From Alteromonas naphthalenivorans (lineage in GTDB: Bacteria; Pseudomonadota; Gammaproteobacteria; Enterobacterales; Alteromonadaceae): DNA of 64,000 bases. Each line of letters starts with the position of its first letter. Position 1 is the first letter of the stretch. Positions 10,589 to 20,039 of the stretch are shown here, one piece after another. The stretch is from contig NC_015554.1 in NCBI RefSeq assembly GCF_000213655.1, positions 3,162,001 through 3,226,000 of the forward strand, read 5' to 3'. The translations under genes and the position numbers were made by a program. Below the pieces are notes generated by a model that ran no database searches, had not been told where the DNA came from, and was given only the letters and a program-made list of their open reading frames with translations.

Positions 10589-10626
10589 AAAACACGTCGG
10601 TAAATTACCTATTACGTGTTTTTTTT
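10589..10626 (+). terminator. hairpin with T8 run upstream of srmB
   Basis: AAAACACGT and ACGTGTTTT pair around an inner GGTAA/TTACC hairpin, and a run of eight T follows. It is a second stop for cca transcription, or it could sit in the srmB leader as an attenuator. A further small hairpin GAGCT/AGCTC lies at 10566-10584. Confidence 0.6.
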
Positions 10627-10684
10627 CTACGTTTTGTACCATAAATGCTACAATACGCCCCATTCAATATGAGCGTTTTATACT

Positions 10685-11929
10685 ATGACTTTCGAAGATC
10701 TCGAATTAGACGAAGAACTCTGCCACGCGGTGGCGGATATGGGCTACGAGAGCCCCACCAGCGTACAATCTTTGGTTATCCCTCATGCAATGGACGGGCG
10801 CGACATTTTAGCGTCTGCGCCTACTGGCACGGGTAAAACCGCTGCGTTCTTGTTACCGGTTTGTCAGTTTTTACTCGACTACCCGCGTAAACAACCCGGT
10901 TCAACCCGTATTCTTATTCTTACCCCTACCCGCGAACTCGCGCTGCAGGTGTATGAACAAGCCGTAGAGTTAACCAAGCACACTGACATTGTTAGCGGTG
11001 TGATCACCGGTGGCATTAACTACGGTACCGACAGAGAAACCCTTAGCCAAAGCATCGATATTTTGGTGGCGACTCCAGGGCGTCTATTCGAGCATATTCA
11101 AAATGAAATGGCCGATTGTCGAGACATCGAGTGCCTTATTCTTGATGAAGCCGATCGCATGCTAGACATGGGTTTCCGCACTATTGTGAACCAGATTGCG
11201 AGTGAAGCACGCTGGCGCAAACAGAACATGCTATTTTCTGCCACATTGGAAGGCGGCGGTGTAAGTCAGTTTGCCAAAGACATTCTACAAAATCCTGAAG
11301 TGATTGAAGCCTTTCCATCACGCAAAGAAAAGAACAAAATTCACCAGTGGTATCACTTAGCTGATGACTTAAACCATAAAAAGGCATTGCTCGTTCATAT
11401 ATTAAAAGAACAAGCGACTACCACGGTTGTATTCGTTAAAACCCGCGAACGCCTGCAAATGCTTAAAGACTATTTAGCATCGCAAGATATTATGGTGTGC
11501 TGGTTACAAGGCGAAATGCCACAAGATAAACGTATGGCTGCCTTAACGCGCTTTAAAAGTGGCGAAGTGCCGGTACTCTTAGCTACCGACGTAGCCGCGC
11601 GAGGCATTGATGTACCTGAAGTTAGCCATGTTATTAACTTCGATATGCCACGTAAAGCCGACGTTTATGTTCACCGAATTGGACGTACCGGCCGTGCTGG
11701 CGCCAAAGGCACTGCGATATCTTTGATAGAAGCCCACGACTTTGAATTTATCACCAAAGCAGCGCGCTACACCGAAGAACCAATCAAAGCCCGGGTTATT
11801 TCAGAACTTCGTCCGCAAAATAAAGCCCCCAAAATTGGCCCAAGAAAGAAAAAGCTAACGGCGAAAGACAAAGCAAAAGCCAAGTCTAAAGCGAAGCCAA
11901 AAATTAAGAATCGCACGAAGAAGCGCTAA
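10685..11929 (+). CDS. srmB: DEAD-box RNA helicase SrmB
   Basis: The protein follows E. coli SrmB closely: FEDLELDEEL start, SAPTGTGKTAAF (motif I), PTRELALQV (Ia), GGINYG, ATPGRL (Ib), LDEADRMLDMGF (DEAD box), LFSATLEG (III), VVFVKTRERL (IV), TDVAARGIDVPEV (V) and YVHRIGRTGRAG (VI). KIHQWYHLADDLNHK and EEPIKARVI are SrmB-specific. SrmB aids early assembly of the 50S ribosomal subunit and also binds mRNA. The tail from residue 380 is almost wholly Lys/Ala/Arg, an RNA-binding extension. It has its own upstream region after the cca terminators. Confidence 0.95.
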   Translation: MTFEDLELDEELCHAVADMGYESPTSVQSLVIPHAMDGRDILASAPTGTGKTAAFLLPVCQFLLDYPRKQPGSTRILILTPTRELALQVYEQAVELTKHTDIVSGVITGGINYGTDRETLSQSIDILVATPGRLFEHIQNEMADCRDIECLILDEADRMLDMGFRTIVNQIASEARWRKQNMLFSATLEGGGVSQFAKDILQNPEVIEAFPSRKEKNKIHQWYHLADDLNHKKALLVHILKEQATTTVVFVKTRERLQMLKDYLASQDIMVCWLQGEMPQDKRMAALTRFKSGEVPVLLATDVAARGIDVPEVSHVINFDMPRKADVYVHRIGRTGRAGAKGTAISLIEAHDFEFITKAARYTEEPIKARVISELRPQNKAPKIGPRKKKLTAKDKAKAKSKAKPKIKNRTKKR

Positions 11930-11994
11930 CGCGATAACCTGACACGGGGATAAGTGATGCGGCCATTTGCCTGCTAGTTGATGACGAGGTTGGT

Positions 11995-12024
11995 GATGGC
12001 ACGGTTAGCGATGGCACGGTTAGC
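11995..12024. repeat. 15-bp tandem duplication in the srmB-rdgB gap
   Basis: GATGGCACGGTTAGC is present twice, head to tail. It lies in the 457-bp gene-free stretch between srmB and rdgB (11930-12386). That stretch otherwise holds only the folded element at 12211-12345. I see no supported gene there. Confidence 0.8.
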
Positions 12025-12210
12025 GCGGCCAATCAGGTGTATTGGCTGCGCAAGCTTTCTCCCAATTCAGGGCAATCTGCGAAACCGGCAGGTATAAACC
12101 ACCTTTAGCCATTCAAAGTTTTTTAAAAACGGTGTCTTATTAAGTTGCTCTTAATCTGCTACACAAGCTATTAAATAAATCGCGATTAAAACTGCAATAT
12201 TAGCGACACA

Positions 12211-12345
12211 GGCTAGCAAGTAGGAGAACTAACTGCACAGTAACCCCTCTGCCGCATGGATGCGGCCTACATGCAAAAGAAGGGCGTACAGGGATGTATT
12301 CACCGCGTGGTTACGGGGTAGTTAGGTCTCCTGCTTAGCTTAGCC
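12211..12345. repeat. structured intergenic element with outer inverted repeat and inner hairpins
   Basis: The outer arms (about 12211-12250 and 12303-12345) are imperfect inverted repeats that include AGGAGAACTAACT opposite AGTTAGGTCTCCT. Inside lie a perfect hairpin GCCGCAT-GG-ATGCGGC (12251-12266) and a weaker TACAT ... ATGTA pair. This layout resembles the non-autonomous palindromic repeats (MITE or REP-like) scattered through genomes of marine gammaproteobacteria. Only this one copy is in the window, so its repetitive nature is inferred. A short frame through it (MDAAYMQKKG) is almost certainly not a gene. Confidence 0.55.
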
Positions 12346-12386
12346 AGCGCCAGCTAAAACTGAATTAAATTTGTTAAGGTATTTTT

Positions 12387-12989
12387 ATGACTTTTCCTCA
12401 AAAGATAGTGCTCGCGTCTGGTAATCAGGGCAAGGTGCGTGAATTCACCAGCTTGTTTGCTGAGTACGGTGTAGATGTTATTGCGCAAAAAGAATTGGGC
12501 GTGGAAGACGTGCCTGAAACGGGCACTACCTTTGTTGAGAACGCCATTATTAAAGCGCGACATGCTGCCAAGGTTACAGGTTTACCCGCTATTGCTGACG
12601 ATTCGGGCTTAGTGGTCGACGCCCTGGGTGGCGCGCCAGGTATTTATTCAGCCCGTTTTGCTGGAGTTAATGCTACCGACAGCGACAATATCGACAAGCT
12701 TTTAAGTGAGTTAGCAGGTTCTGATAACCGCAAAGCCCACTTCTTTTGCACACTGGTATTCATGCGTCACGCAGGTGACCCTGTCCCACTCGTTAGCCAA
12801 GGTAAGTGGGAAGGTGAAATTCTTAAATCTCGTGAAGGCGATGGCGGCTTTGGTTACGATCCTGTTTTCAATGTGCCATCTCACAACTGCACAGCCGCAC
12901 AGTTAGATAAAGCTGAAAAGAACCGTATTAGTCACCGCGGAAACGCACTGGCTATACTATTAGAAACGATGAGAAACACCTTTGCGTAA
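12387..12989 (+). CDS. rdgB: XTP/dITP diphosphatase (RdgB/HAM1 family)
   Basis: This house-cleaning enzyme hydrolyses dITP, ITP and XTP to monophosphates and so keeps deaminated purines out of nucleic acids. It has 200 residues, like E. coli RdgB. Motifs are [59 protein letters not shown] and [14 protein letters not shown] 12387 has a weak upstream sequence. The gene overlaps hemW by 8 bp, an order also found in E. coli. Confidence 0.97.
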   Translation: MTFPQKIVLASGNQGKVREFTSLFAEYGVDVIAQKELGVEDVPETGTTFVENAIIKARHAAKVTGLPAIADDSGLVVDALGGAPGIYSARFAGVNATDSDNIDKLLSELAGSDNRKAHFFCTLVFMRHAGDPVPLVSQGKWEGEILKSREGDGGFGYDPVFNVPSHNCTAAQLDKAEKNRISHRGNALAILLETMRNTFA

Positions 12990-14121
12990 TCCTCCACTAA
13001 GTTTGTATGTGCATATTCCTTGGTGCGTACAAAAATGCCCATATTGCGATTTTAATTCACACGGCTTAAAGTCGGCATTGCCCGAAAAAGAGTATGTCGC
13101 TCATCTGCTTGATGACTTAGCCATAGATGCTAAGCGCATAGGCGATAGGACCGTTGAAACTATTTTCATAGGCGGTGGCACACCTAGCTTATTTTCAGCC
13201 GAGGCGATTAGCGACCTAGTTAAAGGCATTCGCGAGCGCGTGAACTTGGCAGATAATGCCGAAATCACTATGGAAGCCAACCCTGGCACGGTGGAAAGTG
13301 GCCGTTTCGCTGGCTTCTATCAAGCGGGTATCAACCGCATTTCAGTAGGTATACAAAGCTTTCAGCCAGCCCACTTAAAGGTACTTGGCCGCATTCATGA
13401 CGATACCCAAGCCATAGAAGCGATTAATCAGGCACACAGCGCTGGGCTACCTACATTTAACCTTGATTTAATGCACGGCTTGCCTGAGCAAAGTGTTGAA
13501 AATGCCATGTCTGATGTAGACAAAGCACTGGCGTTGTCACCCTATCATTTGTCGTGGTATCAGCTAACGATTGAACCCAATACACCTTTTTATTCACGTC
13601 CCCCTGAGTTACCCGATGATGATATTTTATGGGACATTCAAGAACAGGGGCATGCCCGTTTAAAAGCTGCTGGGTACGAGCAATATGAGATTTCTGCTTA
13701 CGCAAAAGCGGGGCATCAGTGCCAGCATAACCTTAACTACTGGCGCTTTGGGGATTACTTAGGAATAGGCTGCGGTGCACACGGAAAAATTACAGATATC
13801 GCCACGGGCACGATTACGCGCACGGTTAAAATTAAGCACCCTCGTGGCTATATGGAAATAAGCCGTCCTTATTTAGATACTGAAACTCAAGTACCTGCTG
13901 AAGACTTACCTTTTGAATTCTTCATGAACCGCTTTAGATTGGTAGAGCCCTGCCCTATCGAGGATTACCCTGCATTAACCGGTGTTGAATTAACGAAAGA
14001 ATATCAAGATGCATTGGATGATGCACAGGCAAAAGGACTGCTGGATATCACCGATACCCATTGGCAGGTCACCGCCAAAGGCAGACGTTACCTGAATACT
14101 TTGCTGTCTTGCTTCGTATAG
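12982..14121 (+). CDS. hemW: radical SAM family heme chaperone HemW
   Basis: HemW is a cytoplasmic radical-SAM protein that binds heme and passes it to target proteins; it was formerly mistaken for an oxygen-independent coproporphyrinogen oxidase. The cluster motif C-x3-C-x2-C is at residues 15-22 ([11 protein letters not shown]). [16 protein letters not shown] and RISVGIQSF follow, as does the C-terminal HemN domain. The start is TTG 12982, chosen because it gives the family N-terminus [12 protein letters not shown]; it lies inside the end of rdgB, so expression is likely coupled. It has 379 residues, the normal length. Confidence 0.95.
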   Translation: MRNPPLSLYVHIPWCVQKCPYCDFNSHGLKSALPEKEYVAHLLDDLAIDAKRIGDRTVETIFIGGGTPSLFSAEAISDLVKGIRERVNLADNAEITMEANPGTVESGRFAGFYQAGINRISVGIQSFQPAHLKVLGRIHDDTQAIEAINQAHSAGLPTFNLDLMHGLPEQSVENAMSDVDKALALSPYHLSWYQLTIEPNTPFYSRPPELPDDDILWDIQEQGHARLKAAGYEQYEISAYAKAGHQCQHNLNYWRFGDYLGIGCGAHGKITDIATGTITRTVKIKHPRGYMEISRPYLDTETQVPAEDLPFEFFMNRFRLVEPCPIEDYPALTGVELTKEYQDALDDAQAKGLLDITDTHWQVTAKGRRYLNTLLSCFV

Positions 14122-14175
14122 GTGGTATTGAGATTGGTTGGCTTGAATTATCAGAGATTAGTGCGAGGCTATCCG

Positions 14176-14985
14176 CTATTCCGTTTCTTCTGGAGAATGG
14201 GAAGTAATCAGATTATACGGTTGCAGTGCAGGAATTGAAGCGCGAAGCTTTTCTTCTGCAACATCTAAGCGTTTTAGCTTGTTACAAATCCACTCTGCTT
14301 TATTCCGCAGGCTGGTCGCTTTACTGTTCATATCTCTCTCAAGCTGTTCGCCTACCGTGCCTAACTGACGGGTAATTTCAGCCACTTTCTCGCTGTTCAC
14401 TTCATCACTATTGGTATTGATCCCGCTAATCGCCGACAAGATGCCACCTACAGAGGTGGAAATAGCCTCTTCCAATTGGGCTTCAATTTCACTATCAACA
14501 AAATCATCCACACTTTCTAACGATCCTGGGCCAATGAAGTAGTGATTACTGGCGTGCCTAAACTTATCTTTAACCCTTACCTTCACTCGCTTCATGGCGC
14601 TATTTAAGCGCTCGTAGCTATCGTGGTCGCTTCCTACTAAACCCAAGTAAACACTTTCAATAGTATCTACTGCCAGGTCGACACCCTCGGTAGCCAAAAC
14701 TATCATTTTGGGCACCACATAATGCAAGCCATGCGCATACTCTCCTAACCACTCGCTTTGCTCAGCGGTAAGGGTTTGCCAACGACCATCGATAAAAAGT
14801 TGAGTTTGATCGTTAATTTGCACCCGCGTGCGAGACTTTTCCATAACGCGAAGTTGAGTGTCGTTAACCGCTAAGCCATACGCAAAATCAATGTTGCACG
14901 AGATTTCTGCCGAGGCTGGTTTAATCCATCCAGCAAATAGCACTGTGCTTACAATACCTAGTAAAAGGCGTTCAAAATATTTCAT
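14176..14985 (-). CDS. YggN-like periplasmic protein (DUF2884)
   Basis: The 269-residue protein has a cleavable signal peptide (about 26 residues, cut near ASA-EIS) and the pattern of DUF2884/YggN: a short beta-rich start with C near residue 30, DGRWQTLT, then ALP-type YAHGLHYVVPKMIVLATEGVDLA and charged helices. The function of the family is unknown. In E. coli yggN also lies near rdgB and hemW, which supports the call. Two Cys residues (one near the N-terminus, one near 237) could form a disulfide. It is convergent with hemW, with a 54-bp gap. Confidence 0.75.
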   Translation of the reverse strand: MKYFERLLLGIVSTVLFAGWIKPASAEISCNIDFAYGLAVNDTQLRVMEKSRTRVQINDQTQLFIDGRWQTLTAEQSEWLGEYAHGLHYVVPKMIVLATEGVDLAVDTIESVYLGLVGSDHDSYERLNSAMKRVKVRVKDKFRHASNHYFIGPGSLESVDDFVDSEIEAQLEEAISTSVGGILSAISGINTNSDEVNSEKVAEITRQLGTVGEQLERDMNSKATSLRNKAEWICNKLKRLDVAEEKLRASIPALQPYNLITSHSPEETE

Positions 14986-15094
14986 GGGAGTATTGTGGCT
15001 AGCTTACACGCAAATAGGAAGGCGACATGAGTCTAAACTGCGAAAAATCAGGGTGAAGTATCAAGGTCAACATGGATGCCTGCTAGCAATAAGA

Positions 15095-15121
15095 AAAGCG
15101 CGCATTATAAGTGCGCGCTTT
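15095..15121 (-). terminator. intrinsic terminator for the minus-strand DUF1566 genes
   Basis: AAAGCGCGCA and TGCGCGCTTT form a ten-pair stem. Read on the minus strand it is followed by TTTTCTTATT. It lies 66 bp past the stop of the 15187-15714 gene. Confidence 0.75.
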
Positions 15122-15186
15122 CATATTTCCTACCATACAACCTTAGCATTAGCCTAAAGTATAAATTGAAGATTGGTGCATATTCG

Positions 15187-15714
15187 CTAATCGTTTGTGT
15201 ACGTTCGCACCAATCTTACGTAAATAAAGCGATCTTTCTCTTTAATTGAATGGCTCGCATTGAAGAAAGCCACTACCCACGCCCTATCGGGGTCATCAAC
15301 CGAAGGGGTAGATGTCCAAAAGTCATCTGGCGGCGTTTCTGGGAACATGGTGCTATTTACAGCGGGGCGTACACAGTCACGCTCAACAATGGTGGCAAGT
15401 TCCTTAACATTAGGAAGTCGCCAACCTAATAAGTCTTCATCACTGGCCGCTTGCGCTAACTTCAATGCTTGCTGCCATGTGTACTTCACGGCTTCGCCGT
15501 CACACGTACTTCCATCCCATGTTTGCCCTTCTGCACACCGCTCCCACACCAAGTCGGTAGGCTCATGCAATACCGTACTACTGGTGATAGTGGTAAAGTC
15601 TTCATCAGGTGTGGTTTCAAGCCCATCGGACAAACAGGTTTGTGCCGAAAGTGTCGTAGAAATTAACATCAACGATGCTGCTATCGGTGCTAATAAAGGT
15701 GCAAATGTTTTCAT
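15187..15714 (-). CDS. exported DUF1566 (Lcl C-terminal) domain protein
   Basis: After a signal peptide of about 24 residues (cut near LSA-QT) the 151-residue mature chain is a single DUF1566 domain: VWERCAEGQTWDG, YTWQQALKLA, LLGWRLPNVKEL, FWTSTPS and VRLVR. The domain is common in exported or surface proteins of marine bacteria and its role is unknown. The gene follows its partner by 2 bp behind GGGGAGA, so the two are surely one transcript. The two proteins share the same C-terminal fold and may be subunits of one surface structure; that is inference. Confidence 0.8.
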   Translation of the reverse strand: MKTFAPLLAPIAASLMLISTTLSAQTCLSDGLETTPDEDFTTITSSTVLHEPTDLVWERCAEGQTWDGSTCDGEAVKYTWQQALKLAQAASDEDLLGWRLPNVKELATIVERDCVRPAVNSTMFPETPPDDFWTSTPSVDDPDRAWVVAFFNASHSIKEKDRFIYVRLVRTYTND

Positions 15715-15716
15715 GA

Positions 15717-17543
15717 TTATCTCCCCGCTCTTACTAAGCGTACTTTTGCCGCCGAGGATTTATTTAAAAAGTTATCTACCCCAGAATCGAAATCCAGCGC
15801 CCATGCATTTTGCGCATCGTCGCTGTTTACACCGTCGGCGCTAGGTACAGAAGTCCAGTACCACACTGGGTTTGCCGAAAGTACGCCAGTATACGGAAAG
15901 TAGTCTTCATCAATGGTCATACTATCAGAGATACCTAAATGCATGAGCGAGAAAAGCTCTTGGTGGGTGGGCATACGCCAATCGTAAAAACCGCATAATC
16001 CTTGAGCGTTTAGCGCTGTCACATAAGCTTGTGTGTTGCAGTTGGTCAGTGAACAAACCGTATCTCTGCCGCTTAAATCACCTTCATAGCCGCCATTAAC
16101 ATCGTCGCTATACCATGAATAAGTGTAGTCTTTATCTTGCAGTGTACCGTCGTCGGTTTTAACTTCCCACACTAAGCCCGTTACGTTGTCGCGTACGCAT
16201 GACCACGTATCTGCACTGGCATCCTGTTCATCACCATTGGCATTTAAGCGGGTATAATCGAAGCCCGCTTTACCACGTCCGGCTTTCTCAATTAATCCAT
16301 TTTGTTCAACAATATCAGCGCCTCGTTGACCATCTTGACCCGGCCACTCGTTTTGTTGCGCTTCAGTCAGCGCATTATCAGTTGCTTGCTGCAACACGCC
16401 AGTATCATTCATTAAAGGAGTCGGCATGGGGCGTACACCCACATTAATTGTATCTTCTACTTGATTACCGTTGGCATCGGTCACGGTTAATGTGTAAGCC
16501 ACTACAGTATATTCAGTTACCGCAGGCGCGATAGCAAACGTCGATAAGTCATCTTCATCATCGATTGCTTGTATGTCTACGTTTTGGCTTAAGGTAGCTG
16601 CATCTGCCGCATTAGCAGGTAAGGTTATTGAAGAGACGTTATTGCTGCGCTCCCAATCGTAGGTCAGGGGTAATGCGCTTGGAATACTGGTGCTGGCATC
16701 GCCATCTAGTACAATCGTTTCACCGCTGAATACGCCTTGTGAGGAACCTGCGTCAACGACGGGAAGCGTATCTGACTCCGACTGAACAAAAATAGTCACA
16801 GATTCTGTGTCGGTGGTGCCTTCACTGTCGGTTACAGTTAGTTCGAAACTCAAGGTCTGAGCATCATTTGCAATAGGCGTCACTATGGTAAGAGTTGATA
16901 AATTGGTTTCTTCCCCCGTAATAACGTTAGTACCATCGGTTTGCGTCCAGCTGTAATCAGAGATGGACGCGCTCTCGTCTGTAGCGTCGTCATCGGTACT
17001 GCTACTGCCATCAAAAATAACTTCTACGCCGCCAGGGAAATTATTTGCGTCTAAACCATCCCACTCGGGCACATCAATAATTGCTTCTGGAGCAATATTA
17101 ATCGGCACCACGGTTATAATGGTCAAGTCACTGGCTTCGTTGCCCCCCGTGTCGTTAACCGTTACGGTAATAGTATATTCAGTGGCACTTGATACGCTTG
17201 GTGCTTCAAAACTAGCAGCAGAATCGCTAGTGTCTTCGTTGGTGATAGTCAGTGAAGGCGATGCCGACCAGCGATAAGTATATTCTTCATTCCCACCACT
17301 CACTACCGCACTCAAGGAATAACTTGCGCCCTCGGTCACCGTTGCATCGTCACCGGCGTTAATCACTAAGTCACTGTTACTAGAGCCACTACCGCCATCT
17401 GAATCACCGCCTCCGCCACCACACGCAGCTAACGCAAACACCGTAGCGACTAAAATGAAATGCTTTGTGGAAGAGACAGCGTTTGCTTTCGCCTCTAATG
17501 GCAATAGTTGGGGTGAGAATAGAAACTGGAAAAACGTTCGCAT
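15717..17543 (-). CDS. PKD-like multidomain lipoprotein with C-terminal DUF1566
   Basis: The N-terminal hydrophobic stretch ends in a lipobox (ALAAC) followed by a Gly-rich linker CGGGGGDSDGGSGSS. Then come about three immunoglobulin-like PKD/cadherin-type repeats of about 95 residues (starts DLVINAGDDATV, IAPEAIIDV, LPVVDAGSSQGV), rich in Asp, Thr and Ser, and a C-terminal DUF1566 domain (about 430-608) with GFYDWRMPTHQEL and YWTSVPS. I chose ATG 17543, behind GGAG at 17549-17552; an upstream GTG at 17576 lacks such a site. It is likely an outer-membrane-anchored protein exposed to the periplasm or surface. Function unknown; adhesion or glycan binding is a guess. Confidence 0.75.
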   Translation of the reverse strand: MRTFFQFLFSPQLLPLEAKANAVSSTKHFILVATVFALAACGGGGGDSDGGSGSSNSDLVINAGDDATVTEGASYSLSAVVSGGNEEYTYRWSASPSLTITNEDTSDSAASFEAPSVSSATEYTITVTVNDTGGNEASDLTIITVVPINIAPEAIIDVPEWDGLDANNFPGGVEVIFDGSSSTDDDATDESASISDYSWTQTDGTNVITGEETNLSTLTIVTPIANDAQTLSFELTVTDSEGTTDTESVTIFVQSESDTLPVVDAGSSQGVFSGETIVLDGDASTSIPSALPLTYDWERSNNVSSITLPANAADAATLSQNVDIQAIDDEDDLSTFAIAPAVTEYTVVAYTLTVTDANGNQVEDTINVGVRPMPTPLMNDTGVLQQATDNALTEAQQNEWPGQDGQRGADIVEQNGLIEKAGRGKAGFDYTRLNANGDEQDASADTWSCVRDNVTGLVWEVKTDDGTLQDKDYTYSWYSDDVNGGYEGDLSGRDTVCSLTNCNTQAYVTALNAQGLCGFYDWRMPTHQELFSLMHLGISDSMTIDEDYFPYTGVLSANPVWYWTSVPSADGVNSDDAQNAWALDFDSGVDNFLNKSSAAKVRLVRAGR

Positions 17544-17641
17544 AGTGACTCCGGCAACACGTGCAACTGTGGCCACGTGTTGATTAGCTCGAATAAAAAA
17601 TGGGGGTGGTTCGCAAGTACTTGTGGCGATAAAAGTAAATA

Positions 17642-18133
17642 TTAGCGGGCGAGCTGATTACGCTCTTGTGCTTCCGTCATATGCACTTGTATGGCTTCAA
17701 GTTGCTTTTTACCCACCGCAACATCTGTCATGTCGTAAATCATCATACTGATGTATTCAACGTTTCCTGTAGCCGATATTAATGGCGACAGTGTGATGTT
17801 TTGATACATAAATGACTCACTACCTGTAATCGGCCGGTAGTTAGGAAACTTAAATAAATAAGGGCGCTGTTCCCAGGTCATAAAGGCTCTGGTTTTTAGA
17901 TCAAATACCGGTTTAGACTTTTGCGTAAACCAGTCTTCTTTAATGGTAGGGAATAAGTCAAAAAGCGATTTATCACGAACATCACTAGGCAGCATGCCAC
18001 TATGACTTTCCATGAAGCCGTTCCAGACTTGAATTTTAAACTGTCGATTTAGCACAACAATGCCTACATCAACCGTTTGAAGCATGTCCATCATCCAATG
18101 GAATTCGAGTATATCATCCAATTGTTGGCTCAT
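17642..18133 (-). CDS. single PAS domain protein
   Basis: The 163 residues are one PAS fold (VDVGIVVLNRQFKIQVWNGFMESHSG ... YQNITLSPLISATGNVEYISMMIYDMT) flanked by helices. No output domain is present. Its start overlaps the stop of the upstream receiver-CheC gene by one base, so the two are co-expressed and probably work together, the PAS protein as a sensor or adaptor. A cofactor cannot be inferred. Confidence 0.8.
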   Translation of the reverse strand: MSQQLDDILEFHWMMDMLQTVDVGIVVLNRQFKIQVWNGFMESHSGMLPSDVRDKSLFDLFPTIKEDWFTQKSKPVFDLKTRAFMTWEQRPYLFKFPNYRPITGSESFMYQNITLSPLISATGNVEYISMMIYDMTDVAVGKKQLEAIQVHMTEAQERNQLAR

Positions 18134-19128
18134 TAGAAGTCCTCCAACAGGTGGGCAAGTTTCGAATTCATCATTTTCATCGACTCTTCGGTAAACAACA
18201 AAATCAAATCACATTGAACATTGTAACCTTCTAAGCCATAGCTTAGCTCGATGGCGAGGGTTCGTTTCCATCTAATCTGATTCATACTGATAATTTCAGT
18301 AATAGCTCGGTGCTGCCCTAAAACAATGGGATGACCTTGGCTGAAGTTAACATCCATTTGCACTGCTAGGCCAGTAAGGCAAGTACCGATAAGAATACTG
18401 GCCGCATCCATTAATAGTTCTAGCTGTAGCTGATCATCCACTTCGCCCTCAACGTTGAGAATTTTTGCCACATCTTCAAAGCTCGAGTCACTTAAAATAC
18501 AAATGGCCTCACCACTGATGCCCGGCCCTAGAAAGCCCTGACACACAGCAGTAACTTGCTCATGACTTTCAATATCTGAAAGCATCATATGTAATTCAGA
18601 GACTTCAATAAGGTTTACATTAGGAATAGGAAGTCGAACGAAGACGTTCATAATACGGGCTAAGTGATCACCGGCTTGCCCCATGGCGATATTCGTTATT
18701 TCTTGGTAACAGTCACGAATATCAGGATCTAACGGCGCAGCCTCAACAACGGGCTCTGGCTCGCTGTGCAATATGTCAAATTTATCGAGCACTTCAGCAA
18801 GGGTTTGAGGTGAGACCGGCTTACGAATAAAATCCAATGCCCCCAAGGCCGTTACTCTATCGTAAGCTTCAGGTTGAATATCACCTGAAATGACAATGAC
18901 CTTAGTCGACAAGCCTTCCGCTTTAATTGCTTCTAACGTGCCATAACCATCGAGTATGGGCATGTTCAAATCAAGTAGCAGTAAGTCGCCTTTCCCTTCT
19001 TTGAGTGCAACGAGTGCTTCCTGCCCATTCTTTGCAAAATGCACGGCAATTTCCCAGTCCTGAGGCAAACATTTGGCAACTTGTTTTCGAGCGACTAACG
19101 AGTCGTCACAGACGAGTACAGAAAACAT
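18133..19128 (-). CDS. response regulator with CheC/CheX-like phosphatase domain
   Basis: Residues 1-120 are a receiver domain: VLVCDDSLVARKQ holds the acidic pocket, LLLLDLNMP the phosphorylated Asp, VIVISGD the Thr/Ser site and IRKPV the conserved Lys. Residues about 140-331 resemble CheC/CheX phosphatases. One phosphatase helix with the E-x2-N pattern is visible (EITNIAMGQAG), and a second related helix is LMDAASILIGTC. Such proteins dephosphorylate CheY-type regulators or tune another pathway. No chemotaxis operon is adjacent. It is paired with the downstream PAS gene. Confidence 0.85.
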   Translation of the reverse strand: MFSVLVCDDSLVARKQVAKCLPQDWEIAVHFAKNGQEALVALKEGKGDLLLLDLNMPILDGYGTLEAIKAEGLSTKVIVISGDIQPEAYDRVTALGALDFIRKPVSPQTLAEVLDKFDILHSEPEPVVEAAPLDPDIRDCYQEITNIAMGQAGDHLARIMNVFVRLPIPNVNLIEVSELHMMLSDIESHEQVTAVCQGFLGPGISGEAICILSDSSFEDVAKILNVEGEVDDQLQLELLMDAASILIGTCLTGLAVQMDVNFSQGHPIVLGQHRAITEIISMNQIRWKRTLAIELSYGLEGYNVQCDLILLFTEESMKMMNSKLAHLLEDF

Positions 19129-19313
19129 TGAATAATCTTACCACCTAGCTTTTTGATAATAGTGAAAATTACAATGCGTTGTAATCAACACTGTATCGGC
19201 GTTAATACTTCGAACTGAAGCGATAAATTTTGACGGTTCATATATTGACGTGACACGTCGAAACTAACAATAGCACTTTCGAATGAAATGCTTTTTATCC
19301 ATTGTAGTCAAAA

Positions 19314-20039
19314 TTAAAGAGATGGTGAGAGAAAACTAAATATTAATGGCAAAATAATAGCGGTAAATATGCCATTTACGCACAAACCTAGTGTTGCCAT
19401 GGCTGCCACTTCATCGCCCATGTGGAGCGATTTTGCGGTTCCTACTGCATGGGCAACCGTGCCTAGCGCAACGCCTTGAGATTGCGTATCGGTTACCTTA
19501 AAAATACGAAAAACACTCGTAGCGGCAATGGCGCCTACTACACCGGTTGTAATGACAAACACAGCGGCAAGAGCAGGAATTCCACCTATTTGAGCCGATG
19601 CTTCCATGGCGAGGGGCGTGGTAATAGATTTGGCTAACATAGTGAGTTGAAGACTAACTGGCGAGTTAAACGCCCACAGTGCAGCCCAAGCTAAAATAGG
19701 CGCTACAATACCGCCAGCCACTATACTTAACAGCAAGGGTAAACCATAGTGACGCAAGCGTTGCCATTGTCGATAAATAGGCAGTGCCAACGCAACGGTG
19801 ACAGGGCCTAACAACCAATGCAACAAACCAGCAGATTGCTGATAATGGGTCATAGCAGTATTGGACAAATACACGAGCACTCCCACACTTAGCGCCGTAA
19901 AAATAAGTGGGTGAGAAATCGGGTAACGGTAATATTTTCGGTTTATGGTTAACCCAATCCAATAAAATAGTAGCGTAATTGCAAGCCACGCCACACCCGA
20001 AAGCGTAGCGGCATGTCTAATAGCTTCAATCATTGTCAC
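19314..20039 (-). CDS. lrgB: LrgB/CidB family membrane protein
   Basis: A hydrophobic protein of 241 residues with about seven membrane helices and the LrgB motifs KSITTPLAM, GAIAATSVF and GTVAHAVGTAKSL. LrgA-LrgB pairs are holin/antiholin-like membrane proteins; in some bacteria they move pyruvate or other small metabolites, or affect murein hydrolase activity. The gene overlaps lrgA by 14 bp. Confidence 0.9.
   Translation of the reverse strand: MTMIEAIRHAATLSGVAWLAITLLFYWIGLTINRKYYRYPISHPLIFTALSVGVLVYLSNTAMTHYQQSAGLLHWLLGPVTVALALPIYRQWQRLRHYGLPLLLSIVAGGIVAPILAWAALWAFNSPVSLQLTMLAKSITTPLAMEASAQIGGIPALAAVFVITTGVVGAIAATSVFRIFKVTDTQSQGVALGTVAHAVGTAKSLHMGDEVAAMATLGLCVNGIFTAIILPLIFSFLSPSL

Noticed and set aside
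12258..12324. Short frame MDAAYMQKKG in the folded element
   Set aside because: It is produced by the hairpin sequence, has no ribosome-binding site and fits a repetitive element better than a gene.
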